A DNA stretch of 7,794 nt from Methanobacteriota archaeon (lineage in GTDB: Archaea > JACRDV01). The stretch spans positions 1 through 7,794 of the forward strand of contig JACRDV010000092.1 in the NCBI GenBank assembly GCA_024860865.1, given 5' to 3'. How positions within the stretch are numbered: the stretch's first letter is position 1; the number at the start of each line of letters is the position of its first letter. Of this stretch, positions 1-4,990 are shown piece by piece. The notes under the pieces are model-generated. The model ran no database searches. It was given only the letters and a program-made list of their open reading frames with translations, and was not told the DNA's origin. The position numbers were made by a program, and so were the translations under genes.

Positions 1-100
1 AGTTCACGATCACTGGTCCATGTTCTTCTGCGTGGGTTATTTGTTCCTCGTTTAGAAGTATGCTTAGCGTGTCGCCGATGCCATCATAGGTTATTTTCAC
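1..100 (-). CDS. DUF2283 family protein, N-terminal part (runs off the left edge)
   Basis: This is a partial gene read from a GTG start at 98-100 toward position 1; 33 residues are visible. They begin VKITYDGIGDTLSILLNEE and continue to HGPVIVN, matching the opening of DUF2283 proteins: a K-I-x-Y-D start, a D-x-L-x-I strand, and a later acidic stretch before a G-x-x-V strand. DUF2283 proteins are small (about 60-80 residues), of unknown biochemical role, and commonly sit directly downstream of a DUF4258 gene in a toxin-antitoxin-like pair. The start is well supported: a strong Shine-Dalgarno stretch (GAGGAGGAG, 107-115) lies a few bases upstream. The GTG also overlaps the TGA of the DUF4258 tail as GTGA (97-100), indicating translational coupling. 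The C-terminal half is outside the window, so whether this gene is intact cannot be judged. Confidence 0.8.
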   Translation of the reverse strand, partial: MKITYDGIGDTLSILLNEEQITHAEEHGPVIVN

Positions 101-268
101 TCGTATCTCCTCCTCTCAGCTGGGTAGAGGGTTATTATTAAGACCAGTAAGCCTGTCGGGGTTTTCAATACTTTTAATGACCTTTTCTTCAGTAACGCCT
201 ATTCTTAATAGTCTTTTAAGTTTCTCTCTTGCATGAGGAGTAAAGTTGATACGCTTTTTGTCCTTCAT
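97..268 (-). pseudogene. DUF4258-type toxin-like gene with an internal frame-breaking deletion
   Basis: From ATG 266-268 the frame reads MKDKKRINFTPHAREKLKRL and on to IGVTEEKVIKSIENPDRLT. This is the N-terminal half of a DUF4258 protein, with the conserved F-T-x-H-A-R/E-K segment and the E-N-P-D turn. The frame then drifts into GLNNNPLPS and stops at 116-118 after 50 residues. The expected C-terminal strand is present one frame over: VLIITLYPAERRRYE, from 144 down to a TGA at 97-99. Family members are usually about 80-95 residues. Here roughly 20 codons of the middle (the part normally containing the L-R-V-V-Y strand) are missing and the frame is broken. Homopolymer miscalling cannot explain a loss of that size. 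DUF4258 proteins are proposed toxins related to the RelE/HicA-like world; that role is inferred. A TATA-like AT stretch at about 301-309 could be its promoter. Confidence 0.72.
107..115 (-). promoter_or_regulatory. Shine-Dalgarno site for the DUF2283 gene
   Basis: On the minus strand GAGGAGGAG lies just before the GTG start at 98-100. It also codes for the arginine-rich tail of the DUF4258 reading frame, so the second gene is meant to be translated by coupling. It is the clearest ribosome binding site in the window; most other starts here have none. Confidence 0.7.
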
Positions 269-307
269 TTCTTTAACCTTTTTAGCTACTACTTTGCCAT
301 AATTATA

Positions 308-1049
308 CTATATCATTATGTTTGACCTTTCTCCTATGATGAACCTCCTTCCTTTGGGTTTGGTGTTTTCGCTTGATGTTATGGTGGAGTAGGATTCTAT
401 GAGACTACCTGTTATTTTGTTGTTTATGTTGATGTGGCAGTTGTTCATGATTATGCTGTTTTCGATTTCTCCTCTTTTGATTGTTACGTTGTTTCCTATG
501 CTTGTGTAGGGTCCTATGTATACGTTGGGTTCTATGTTGTATTTTTTCCTATTATTGTTGGGCCTCATATTAGTGCTCCTTTTTTGATTGTTGTGTTTTC
601 TTTGATCTTGTTACTCTTCCTTGTATGGAGTTTTTGTTTTCGATTTTTCCTTTTATTTCTGGTTTTAGTTCGTCGAGGACTAAGCGGTTAGCTTCGAGGA
701 TGGCTTCTGGAGCTCCTGTGTCCTTCCACCATCCTTTGACGAATTGGTAGCCGACATTGCATCCTTTGCCTAGTAGGAGTTGGATGGCTTCTGATATTTC
801 GATTTCTCCTCTCCAAGAGGGTTTAAGCTGTTTGATCATTTCAAAGACTGTTGGTTTGAGGAAGTATATGCCTGTTAAAGCATAGTTACTTGGTGGTTGT
901 TTTGGTTTTTCCACTAAGCCTGTTAGCTTTCCGTTTTTGTTGAATTTTGCTATCCGAATTGTTGTGTTTTCTACTTCGCATAGTATCATGGCGTCGTGGT
1001 TTGAGTTTTTGAAGCTTTCAGCATAGTGTGTACTACCCTTTACTAAATT
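308..1049 (-). pseudogene. rmlA: Glucose-1-phosphate thymidylyltransferase (long RmlA type), degraded and lacking its N-terminus
   Basis: The enzyme normally makes dTDP-glucose from glucose-1-phosphate and dTTP, the first step to dTDP-rhamnose and related sugars. The remnant starts around 1049 with NLVKG, where the family has a GDNLVKG-like segment. It then reads HYAESFKNSNHDAMILCEVE, LVEKPKQPPSNYALTGIYF, LKPSWRGEIEISEAIQ, VKGWWKDTG and EAILEANRLVLDELKPEIKG, all hallmark segments of the long archaeal/bacterial form. A frameshift near 615 moves the family match (KIKENTTIKKGALI) to a second frame. There an in-frame TGA at 565-567 replaces the expected arginine before GPTIIG. A second frameshift in an A run near 545 moves it to a third frame, with the left-handed beta-helix tail (YIGPYTSIGNNVTI) ending in TAG at 308-310. 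The N-terminal G-x-G-T-R-L-R-P nucleotide-binding motif and about the first 110 residues are absent. Two apparent ORFs (570-989 and 308-568) are pieces of this one gene. A full copy would be about 350 residues. Confidence 0.88.
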
Positions 1050-1062
1050 TTTGGAGATTGGG

Positions 1063-1072
1063 CTTTTTAAAG
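1063..1072 (+). promoter_or_regulatory. Possible TATA box for the glycosyltransferase pair
   Basis: CTTTTTAAAG is a TATA-like stretch just past the end of the recognisable rmlA remnant. A transcript from it would begin near 1095. That is about 40 bases before the earliest possible TTG start (1134) and about 155 before the preferred ATG (1251). It is weak evidence, resting on base composition and position only. Confidence 0.25.
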
Positions 1073-1250
1073 AGTTTCTAGAGCTAAAAAAGGAGCATTT
1101 CTGAGGAAGCGGTTTGTGTAGCTCCGCACTGTTTTGAGAGCATTGGCAAAGATTATGAAGACAAGCAATTATGTTAGAAACAAAGGCAAAGAAAAAATTA
1201 AAGGCCTCACTCCAATTGCTAAAGCACTAGGTATCCTTTCTAGGTTAACT

Positions 1251-1925
1251 ATGAAAAGTGCAGTTGTTATTCCAGCATATAATGAAGAAAAAACCATTGG
1301 AAAAGTTGTTAGCGAATCAAAGAAGTATGTTAATGAGGTTATTGTAGTTGATGATGGATCCACTGATCGCACCCTTGAAAACTCAAGGAAAGCTGGCGCG
1401 AAAGTTATAGCGCACAAAACAAACATTGGTTATGGCGCAGCCCTTCAAACAGGAATAAAATACGCATTAAAAAATAATGCAGATGTTATAATCACTCTTG
1501 ATGGCGATGGGCAGCACGACCCCAACTATATTCCAAAATTTGTTAAAAAAATTCTTTCCAGTTCAGATATTGTTATAGGTTCAAGGCTTTTAATGAAAAA
1601 CTCGATAGCAGAAATACCATCACATAGAAGATTTGGAATTAAACTGATTACAAAAATTGTAAATTTAATTAGTCAACTAAAAATGACTGACCTCCAAGGC
1701 GGATTTAGAGCTTATAGAAGGACAGTTTTTGAAGAGATAGAACCAAAAGATTTTGGAATGGGTTTTTCAGTTGAGGTTCCAATAAAAGGAGCAAAAAAGG
1801 GATTTAGATTTGGAGAAGTACCAATTTTTGTGAGCTATAGAAAATATACCTCGACTTACAATCCGCTCAGGCATGGATTAGCAATTCTATTTGCAACTTT
1901 TAGATACAGGTTTTTTGGCCGGTGA
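1251..1925 (+). CDS. Glycosyltransferase family 2, dolichol-phosphate sugar synthase-like
   Basis: This is a cytosolic GT-A fold glycosyltransferase of the DPM1/polyprenyl-phosphate sugar synthase-like branch. It likely transfers a sugar from a nucleotide donor to a polyprenyl phosphate or a glycan intermediate; the exact substrate cannot be read. Starting at ATG 1251 gives 224 residues. These show VVIPAYNEEKTIG (5-17), VVDDGSTDRT (32-41, nucleotide binding), the metal-binding LDGDGQHDP (83-91), GSRLL (110-114) and DLQGGFRAY (147-155). An acidic residue in FSVEVPIKG (172-180) fits the usual catalytic-base region. There is no long C-terminal membrane domain, only a basic aromatic tail. The frame stays open upstream to a TTG at 1134, which would add 39 residues before the family start. 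I prefer 1251 because family members begin right at this beta strand, although no Shine-Dalgarno site supports it. The TGA overlaps the next gene's GTG by four bases, so the two are co-translated. Confidence 0.87.
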   Translation: MKSAVVIPAYNEEKTIGKVVSESKKYVNEVIVVDDGSTDRTLENSRKAGAKVIAHKTNIGYGAALQTGIKYALKNNADVIITLDGDGQHDPNYIPKFVKKILSSSDIVIGSRLLMKNSIAEIPSHRRFGIKLITKIVNLISQLKMTDLQGGFRAYRRTVFEEIEPKDFGMGFSVEVPIKGAKKGFRFGEVPIFVSYRKYTSTYNPLRHGLAILFATFRYRFFGR

Positions 1926-3055
1926 AAATGAAGATCGCATTTGTTCCTGAATTTTATATTCCACACATAGGAGGAGGTGAGGTTTGGGCACATCAAGTGG
2001 CTAAGGAATTAGCTAAGCGCGGCCACGAGGTTCATGTTTATACTTATAGGCACAGTGATCAGAGAAATAATGGAATGATAGATGGTGTGTTTGTTCATAG
2101 AAAGGGTTTATTTGTTGTTAACAGAGTCCAAGCACACTTTAAACGAGCTTTTTCGCAAATTCATTGTATTTTTGGAGAACTTATATCAGAGAATTTTGAT
2201 ATTATACATTCAAATCAGTTTATCCCATTAATCCCATCATTTGTAGTCTCTAAAATCAAGAAAGTACCGATCGTAGCAACTTTTCATGATATCTATTTTA
2301 AAGACTACTGGATTAATACTTACGGGCCTTTTTGGGGCACTATTGCTAATTTGATTGAAAAAACTTGTGCTAAACCAAATTATGATGCTATAATAGCAGT
2401 TAGTCACTCAACAAAACAAAAGCTAATCAAAATAGGTTGCTCAAAAGAAAAAATTGATGTAATTTATGGAGGTGTTGATTTAGAATTATATGATTCAATT
2501 AATCAACCAAAGATTCATCCACCGCAAATTTGCTATATAGGGCGCCTCATTCAGCATAAGCATGTTGATGTTTTAATCAGTGCATTTTTCAAAGTTCTAA
2601 AAAAAGTACCTGAAGCTCAACTCGTAATTGTTGGGAGTGGACCGGAAAAGAAAAGGCTTGAAGATTTATCAAAAAGGTTAGGAATTTCAGAAGATGTAAA
2701 TTTCGTCGGCAAAGTTTCAGAAATTGAAAAAATTCGTATTTTAAAAGCTTCGCAAGTTTTTGTTTCGCCCTCAACAATGGAAGGCTTTGGCTTAACCTTA
2801 ATCGAGGCGATGGCATGTTTAACGCCTTCTATAGCTGTTAGAATTCCGGCTACTCGAGAGATAATAAAAGAAGATGATACCGGATTTTTAGTAGAGCCCA
2901 ATAGCATAGGTACACTGGCAAATGTCATTATTAAGTTGCTTCAAGATGAAGATTTGCAACATAAAATTGGTCAAGCCACGAGGAAAGTTGTTGAGGAAAA
3001 ATTTACATGGAAAAAAACTGTTGATAAATTAGAAAAAATTTATTGCAAATTGTAA
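1922..3055 (+). CDS. Glycosyltransferase family 4 (GT-B fold)
   Basis: This is a retaining nucleotide-sugar glycosyltransferase acting at the cytoplasmic face on a lipid- or polyprenol-linked glycan; donor and acceptor are unknown. Its 377 residues are a normal full length. The N-terminal Rossmann half opens with KIAFVPEFYIPHIGGGEVW (4-22, the glycine-rich acceptor-side loop), followed by LAKRGHEVHVYT (30-41) and FHDIY (121-125). The linker VSHSTKQKL (160-168) and VIYGGVDLELY (180-190) lead into the C-terminal half. That half has CYIGRLIQHK (204-213), LVIVGSGPEKKRLE (234-247), VFVSPSTMEGFGLTLIEAMA (279-298) and GFLVEPNS (321-328). The EX7E pair characteristic of GT4 enzymes is E287 and E295. 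Translation starts at GTG 1922 inside the preceding gene's stop (GTGA), or at ATG 1928 two codons later. No frameshift or missing motif was found, so the gene appears functional. Confidence 0.93.
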   Translation: MKMKIAFVPEFYIPHIGGGEVWAHQVAKELAKRGHEVHVYTYRHSDQRNNGMIDGVFVHRKGLFVVNRVQAHFKRAFSQIHCIFGELISENFDIIHSNQFIPLIPSFVVSKIKKVPIVATFHDIYFKDYWINTYGPFWGTIANLIEKTCAKPNYDAIIAVSHSTKQKLIKIGCSKEKIDVIYGGVDLELYDSINQPKIHPPQICYIGRLIQHKHVDVLISAFFKVLKKVPEAQLVIVGSGPEKKRLEDLSKRLGISEDVNFVGKVSEIEKIRILKASQVFVSPSTMEGFGLTLIEAMACLTPSIAVRIPATREIIKEDDTGFLVEPNSIGTLANVIIKLLQDEDLQHKIGQATRKVVEEKFTWKKTVDKLEKIYCKL

Positions 3056-3214
3056 AGCAGAGCTTAGCCCCCTCGCTTATTTAGCCTTCTGGGCTAGTAA
3101 AGTTAGCTAGTAACCGATCAAGTCAGCCACATATTAGAGATGCGGGTGCACTCCACCATTAGTGATATTAAAAAAAGCTTTGAAATAGGCTAAGATGCTA
3201 TGGAAATCAAGGGG

Positions 3215-3222
3215 TATAAATA
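3215..3222 (+). promoter_or_regulatory. Archaeal-type TATA box
   Basis: TATAAATA is the best match to an archaeal TATA box in the window. Transcription would be expected to start about 25 bases on, near 3243-3246, which is roughly ten bases before the ATG of a 20-codon ORF at 3255. A purine-rich stretch precedes it, as a BRE would, but it is not a clear BRE match. Confidence 0.45.
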
Positions 3223-3254
3223 GCAGAGTGATTGATTTGGCACAGAAGAGATCC

Positions 3255-3317
3255 ATGGATTTCATGCAACCAAAAGACCCGAAAGTTTATCCAGAAATTT
3301 TAGTGCAAAGACATTAA
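3255..3317 (+). CDS. Putative 20-residue small ORF downstream of a TATA box
   Basis: The ORF starts at ATG 3255 and encodes MDFMQPKDPKVYPEILVQRH, ending in TAA at 3315-3317; a second in-frame ATG lies at 3264. I do not recognise the peptide. The spacing from the TATA box at 3215 would give a short-leader transcript, the arrangement seen for other starts here. It has no membrane segment or cysteine motif. It could be a real small protein, a leader ORF for the MNT/HEPN genes 74 bases downstream, or the surviving start of a decayed gene. Twenty codons is too short to exclude chance. Confidence 0.25.
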   Translation: MDFMQPKDPKVYPEILVQRH

Positions 3318-3356
3318 GATGCCTAACACTACTGATAACTCAAATTAAACGCTAAC

Positions 3357-3363
3357 TTTATAT
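3357..3363 (+). promoter_or_regulatory. TATA box of the MNT/HEPN pair
   Basis: TTTATAT is centred about 31 bases before the GTG at 3391 and 40 before the ATG at 3400. This spacing predicts a transcript start at about 3385-3388, so the mRNA would be leaderless or have a leader of only a few bases. No Shine-Dalgarno site is present, which agrees. Confidence 0.4.
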
Positions 3364-3370
3364 CATTTTA

Positions 3371-3406
3371 GTTGTAAAAATGTAACCAACGTGACAAAAA
3401 TGCAAC
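3371..3406 (+). repeat. Two imperfect 16-bp direct repeats, 20 bp apart, over the MNT gene start
   Basis: GTTGTAAAAATGTAAC (3371-3386) and GTGACAAAAATGCAAC (3391-3406) agree at 12 of 16 positions and start exactly 20 bases apart, about two helical turns. They cover the expected transcription start and the first codons of a gene encoding an N-terminal winged helix. They are a plausible operator for autoregulation; binding is inferred, the repeat itself is seen. Confidence 0.4.
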
Positions 3407-4014
3407 TATTAGAAATATTTTTTGGATCAAAGACAAAAATTAAGATTCTGAGAACACTTTGTCAACAAAAACAATGGAATTTTAGCGTGGTAGAATTGTC
3501 AAAGGATTTAAGTCTGAATAAGGGAGTTGTTTCAAGAGTTTTGAACCAATTACAGAAAGATGGCATAGTTAAAATAATCAGAAAGGGCAAAGTGAAACTC
3601 TGTAGAGTAAACAGGGAAAACAGGATAGTCAACGAGTTAATAGTACCGATTTTCGAAAAAGAACAGAATATTATCGACTCTATTTTGAAATACTTTTTAA
3701 AGGAGCTAAATCCCAGAAGGTTTAGGTCAGTGCTCTCAGTAATAGCATACGGCTCTGTAGTAAAGGGATTGTTCAAGCTAACATCTGATCTGGACTTAAT
3801 GTTGATTCTGTCGAATAAGAGTGAAATAAGTTCTATTAAAAAAATATTAGATAAAATAGTTGATAAATTTTCGAAGGAAGATATAATTTTATTTTGCGAC
3901 TTAATAACTAGAGAAGAGTTCAGAAAGTTATATGAGCAGAATGAGCCGTCTGTCAAAGATATAGCCAGATTCAACAGAGTATTGTATGGAAAAGATGTGT
4001 TGGAGTTGATGTGA
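3391..4014 (+). CDS. Winged-helix / MNT-type nucleotidyltransferase fusion (antitoxin-like)
   Basis: This 207-residue protein joins two domains. Residues about 12-75 form a winged helix: a first helix FGSKTKIKILRTL, a recognition helix in LNKGVVSRVLNQLQKDGIV (42-60), and a basic wing RKGKVKL (64-70). Residues about 110-200 are a minimal nucleotidyltransferase (MNT, Pol-beta superfamily) with AYGSVVKGLFKLTSDLDLML (119-138). This contains the G-S...G and S-D-x-D motif (G121, S122, D133, D135), with a likely third metal ligand at D170 in LFCDLI. In characterised MNT/HEPN pairs the MNT protein AMPylates and silences the HEPN ribonuclease; that role is inferred here. The added winged helix suggests it also represses its own promoter. 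GTG 3391 is the longest start and ATG 3400 is an alternative; the TATA box at 3357 suits either. Its TGA overlaps the HEPN start, so the genes form one operon. Confidence 0.87.
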   Translation: MTKMQLLEIFFGSKTKIKILRTLCQQKQWNFSVVELSKDLSLNKGVVSRVLNQLQKDGIVKIIRKGKVKLCRVNRENRIVNELIVPIFEKEQNIIDSILKYFLKELNPRRFRSVLSVIAYGSVVKGLFKLTSDLDLMLILSNKSEISSIKKILDKIVDKFSKEDIILFCDLITREEFRKLYEQNEPSVKDIARFNRVLYGKDVLELM

Positions 4015-4397
4015 TGAGAATAGAGCCAAAGGAGAATGCTATCCAGAGAATAAAAGATGCTTTAGAATTTCTTGAATCTGCAAAAGATAATTCGGATAAA
4101 AGAAGGTTCAAAGCTTCTGTCGATAATGCTGTGGATGCTATCATAGCCGCCAACGATGCATTTACCATTTCCCTGATTCAACAGATACCAACTTCCGACC
4201 ACCAAGAGGCTATTAGACTGCATAAAGAAGCTGGTAAAAAGATAAACGCGAACCAGTCTTCGACCTTGAAACAGTTGTTAGACCTTAGACACCAAAAAAC
4301 TTACAGACCTGTTATGGTTTCAAAAGCAATTGCAGAGGAGACTTTGAGAAAATCTATCAACTTTGTGCGTTGGGTTCAGGAACAGTTGAAAATCTAA
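4014..4397 (+). CDS. HEPN domain protein, partner of the MNT gene (toxin-like)
   Basis: This all-alpha protein has 127 residues. The first helix is NAIQRIKDALEFLESAK (8-24), the second about 31-58 (KASVDNAVDAIIAANDAFTI), and a loop with SDHQEAIRLHKEAGKK follows (61-76). The third helix contains LKQLLDLRHQKTY (85-97) and the last covers KAIAEETLRKSINFVRWVQ (104-122). This order matches HEPN domains of the type paired with MNT proteins. The usual RNase motif R-x(4-6)-H is not seen. The equivalent position reads R92-H93-Q-K-T-Y97, that is R-x4-Y, as in a HEPN subgroup whose nuclease activity is uncertain. ATG 4014 overlaps the preceding TGA as TGATG; GTG 4011 would add one residue. The tight coupling and family logic suggest a toxin or a nucleotide/RNA-binding partner controlled by the MNT protein. 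Confidence 0.83.
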   Translation: MRIEPKENAIQRIKDALEFLESAKDNSDKRRFKASVDNAVDAIIAANDAFTISLIQQIPTSDHQEAIRLHKEAGKKINANQSSTLKQLLDLRHQKTYRPVMVSKAIAEETLRKSINFVRWVQEQLKI

Positions 4398-4500
4398 GTT
4401 TTAATGTTTGTATAGCTTGCTTCAAAATTAGCTATTGCCACATATGTTTATTTTCTACTTGTAATCGGAGTTTTAGGCCAACTATTTTGGTTCATAAAGG

Positions 4501-4507
4501 AAAAAAA
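4501..4507 (-). terminator. Possible T-run terminator for hicB-hicA
   Basis: On the minus strand seven consecutive T follow the hicA remnant by about 60-90 bases. Archaeal termination often needs only a T-rich tract, so this is a reasonable end point. There is no stem-loop. Confidence 0.25.
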
Positions 4508-4595
4508 CAATCAAAGTATTTAATATGAAGTGTGAACCCTTTGGAAAGCCACTTGAATAAATCGAAGTTTGATAATCCTCACTTCTTTTTCTCCT

Positions 4596-4751
4596 TTAAG
4601 CTTTGATTGCCCATACTAAAAAATAATAAAACTCTTGTATACCATCTCTTCTAAGAGCGATATGACTGCCCTTTTGATGATGAATGTAAAAGCCTGCCTT
4701 TACAAGTGCTTTAACGACATCTCGGGAAGAGACCACCGGAAGCTTTGGCAT
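4596..4751 (-). pseudogene. hicA: HicA-type toxin, frame-broken after the first half
   Basis: HicA toxins are small double-stranded-RNA-binding-fold proteins that cleave mRNA, relying on a conserved histidine. ATG 4749-4751 follows the hicB stop with one base between. The first 35 residues are textbook HicA: PKLPVVSSRDVVKALVKAGF and then QKGSHIALRRD, with the catalytic-type histidine H30 in G-S-H. After that the frame reads GIQEFYYFLVWAIKA and stops at 4596-4598, 51 residues in all. The family C-terminus survives in other frames. YTRV...SMGNQSLK, two bases over, resembles the usual Y-x-R-V-x-V-P-x-H-N-K-S-L-K. EVRIIKL, in the third frame (to about 4566), resembles the T-L-R-x-I-I-K helix. The gene therefore has at least two frameshifts and is most likely inactive, although the short product could still be made. 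Confidence 0.75.
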
Positions 4752-4752
4752 C

Positions 4753-4959
4753 TTACACTTCCACGGAAACGACCCTGTCGGTATTTTTCAGCTTGCTGAG
4801 GTCTTTTTCTTGACTCTCTAGGTAAACCTCTATAGCCTCTTTAATATTCCTTTTTACTTCTTCAAGGGTTTCCCCTTGGGAAAAACAGCCTGGGAGGGAT
4901 GGGACCTCGGCCCAGAAGCCTCCTTCTTCTGCTTCATGAATTATAACCTTATATCTCAT
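4753..4959 (-). CDS. hicB: HicB-type antitoxin (type II toxin-antitoxin)
   Basis: This 68-residue protein has a partial RNase-H-like HicB fold: MRYKVIIHEAEEGGFWAEVP (1-20), SLPGCFSQGETLEEVKRNIK (21-40), EAIEVYLESQ (41-50), then a short tail ending VVSVEV. The G-G-F/Y-W-A-x-V-P-x-L-P-G-C-x-S-Q-G-x-T motif is diagnostic. It is the short form with no C-terminal DNA-binding domain, as is common in archaea. The role is binding and neutralising HicA. The frame is open 16 codons further upstream to a TTG at 5007, but the HicB fold begins at ATG 4957-4959. A TATA-like box at 4981-4990 sits at leaderless spacing from that ATG. The gene order hicB then hicA, one base apart, forms an operon. It looks intact while its toxin partner does not, so it may now be an orphan antitoxin. 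Confidence 0.87.
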   Translation of the reverse strand: MRYKVIIHEAEEGGFWAEVPSLPGCFSQGETLEEVKRNIKEAIEVYLESQEKDLSKLKNTDRVVSVEV

Positions 4960-4980
4960 TGGACTACACTCCATTAACGT

Positions 4981-4990
4981 ATTTAATATA
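4981..4990 (-). promoter_or_regulatory. TATA box of hicB-hicA
   Basis: On the minus strand TATATTAAAT ends about 22 bases before the hicB ATG (4957-4959) and is centred about 27 bases from it. This predicts transcription starting essentially at the ATG (leaderless), and it supports choosing that start over the upstream in-frame codons. Confidence 0.45.

Larger units (their letters stand above)
3056..3390. other. Intergenic region with promoter elements, no full-length gene
   Basis: This 335-base gap separates the glycosyltransferases from the MNT/HEPN pair. Its first 100 bases hold only a short inverted repeat (TAGCC at 3082-3086 pairing with GGCTA a few bases on) and no T-run, so it is not a convincing terminator. 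The middle carries a good TATA box and a 20-codon ORF. The right end carries the promoter of the MNT gene. I found no tRNA-like fold, transposon end or protein-like remnant on either strand. Confidence 0.5.

Noticed and set aside
434-691. Plus-strand 85-codon ORF rich in V, F and L
   Set aside because: It lies antisense to the rmlA remnant, whose family motifs are clear on the minus strand; its hydrophobic look comes from the T/G-rich complement.
2617-2928. Minus-strand 103-codon ORF opposite the GT4 gene
   Set aside because: It is antisense to the C-terminal catalytic half of GT4 (EX7E region), with no family signature or start signal of its own.
3078-3100. Rho-independent-style terminator after the GT4 gene
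   Set aside because: The TAGCC/GGCTA stem is only five base pairs and no T-run follows.
3462-3974. Minus-strand 170-codon ORF
   Set aside because: It is the shadow of the wHTH-MNT gene and has no recognisable motifs.
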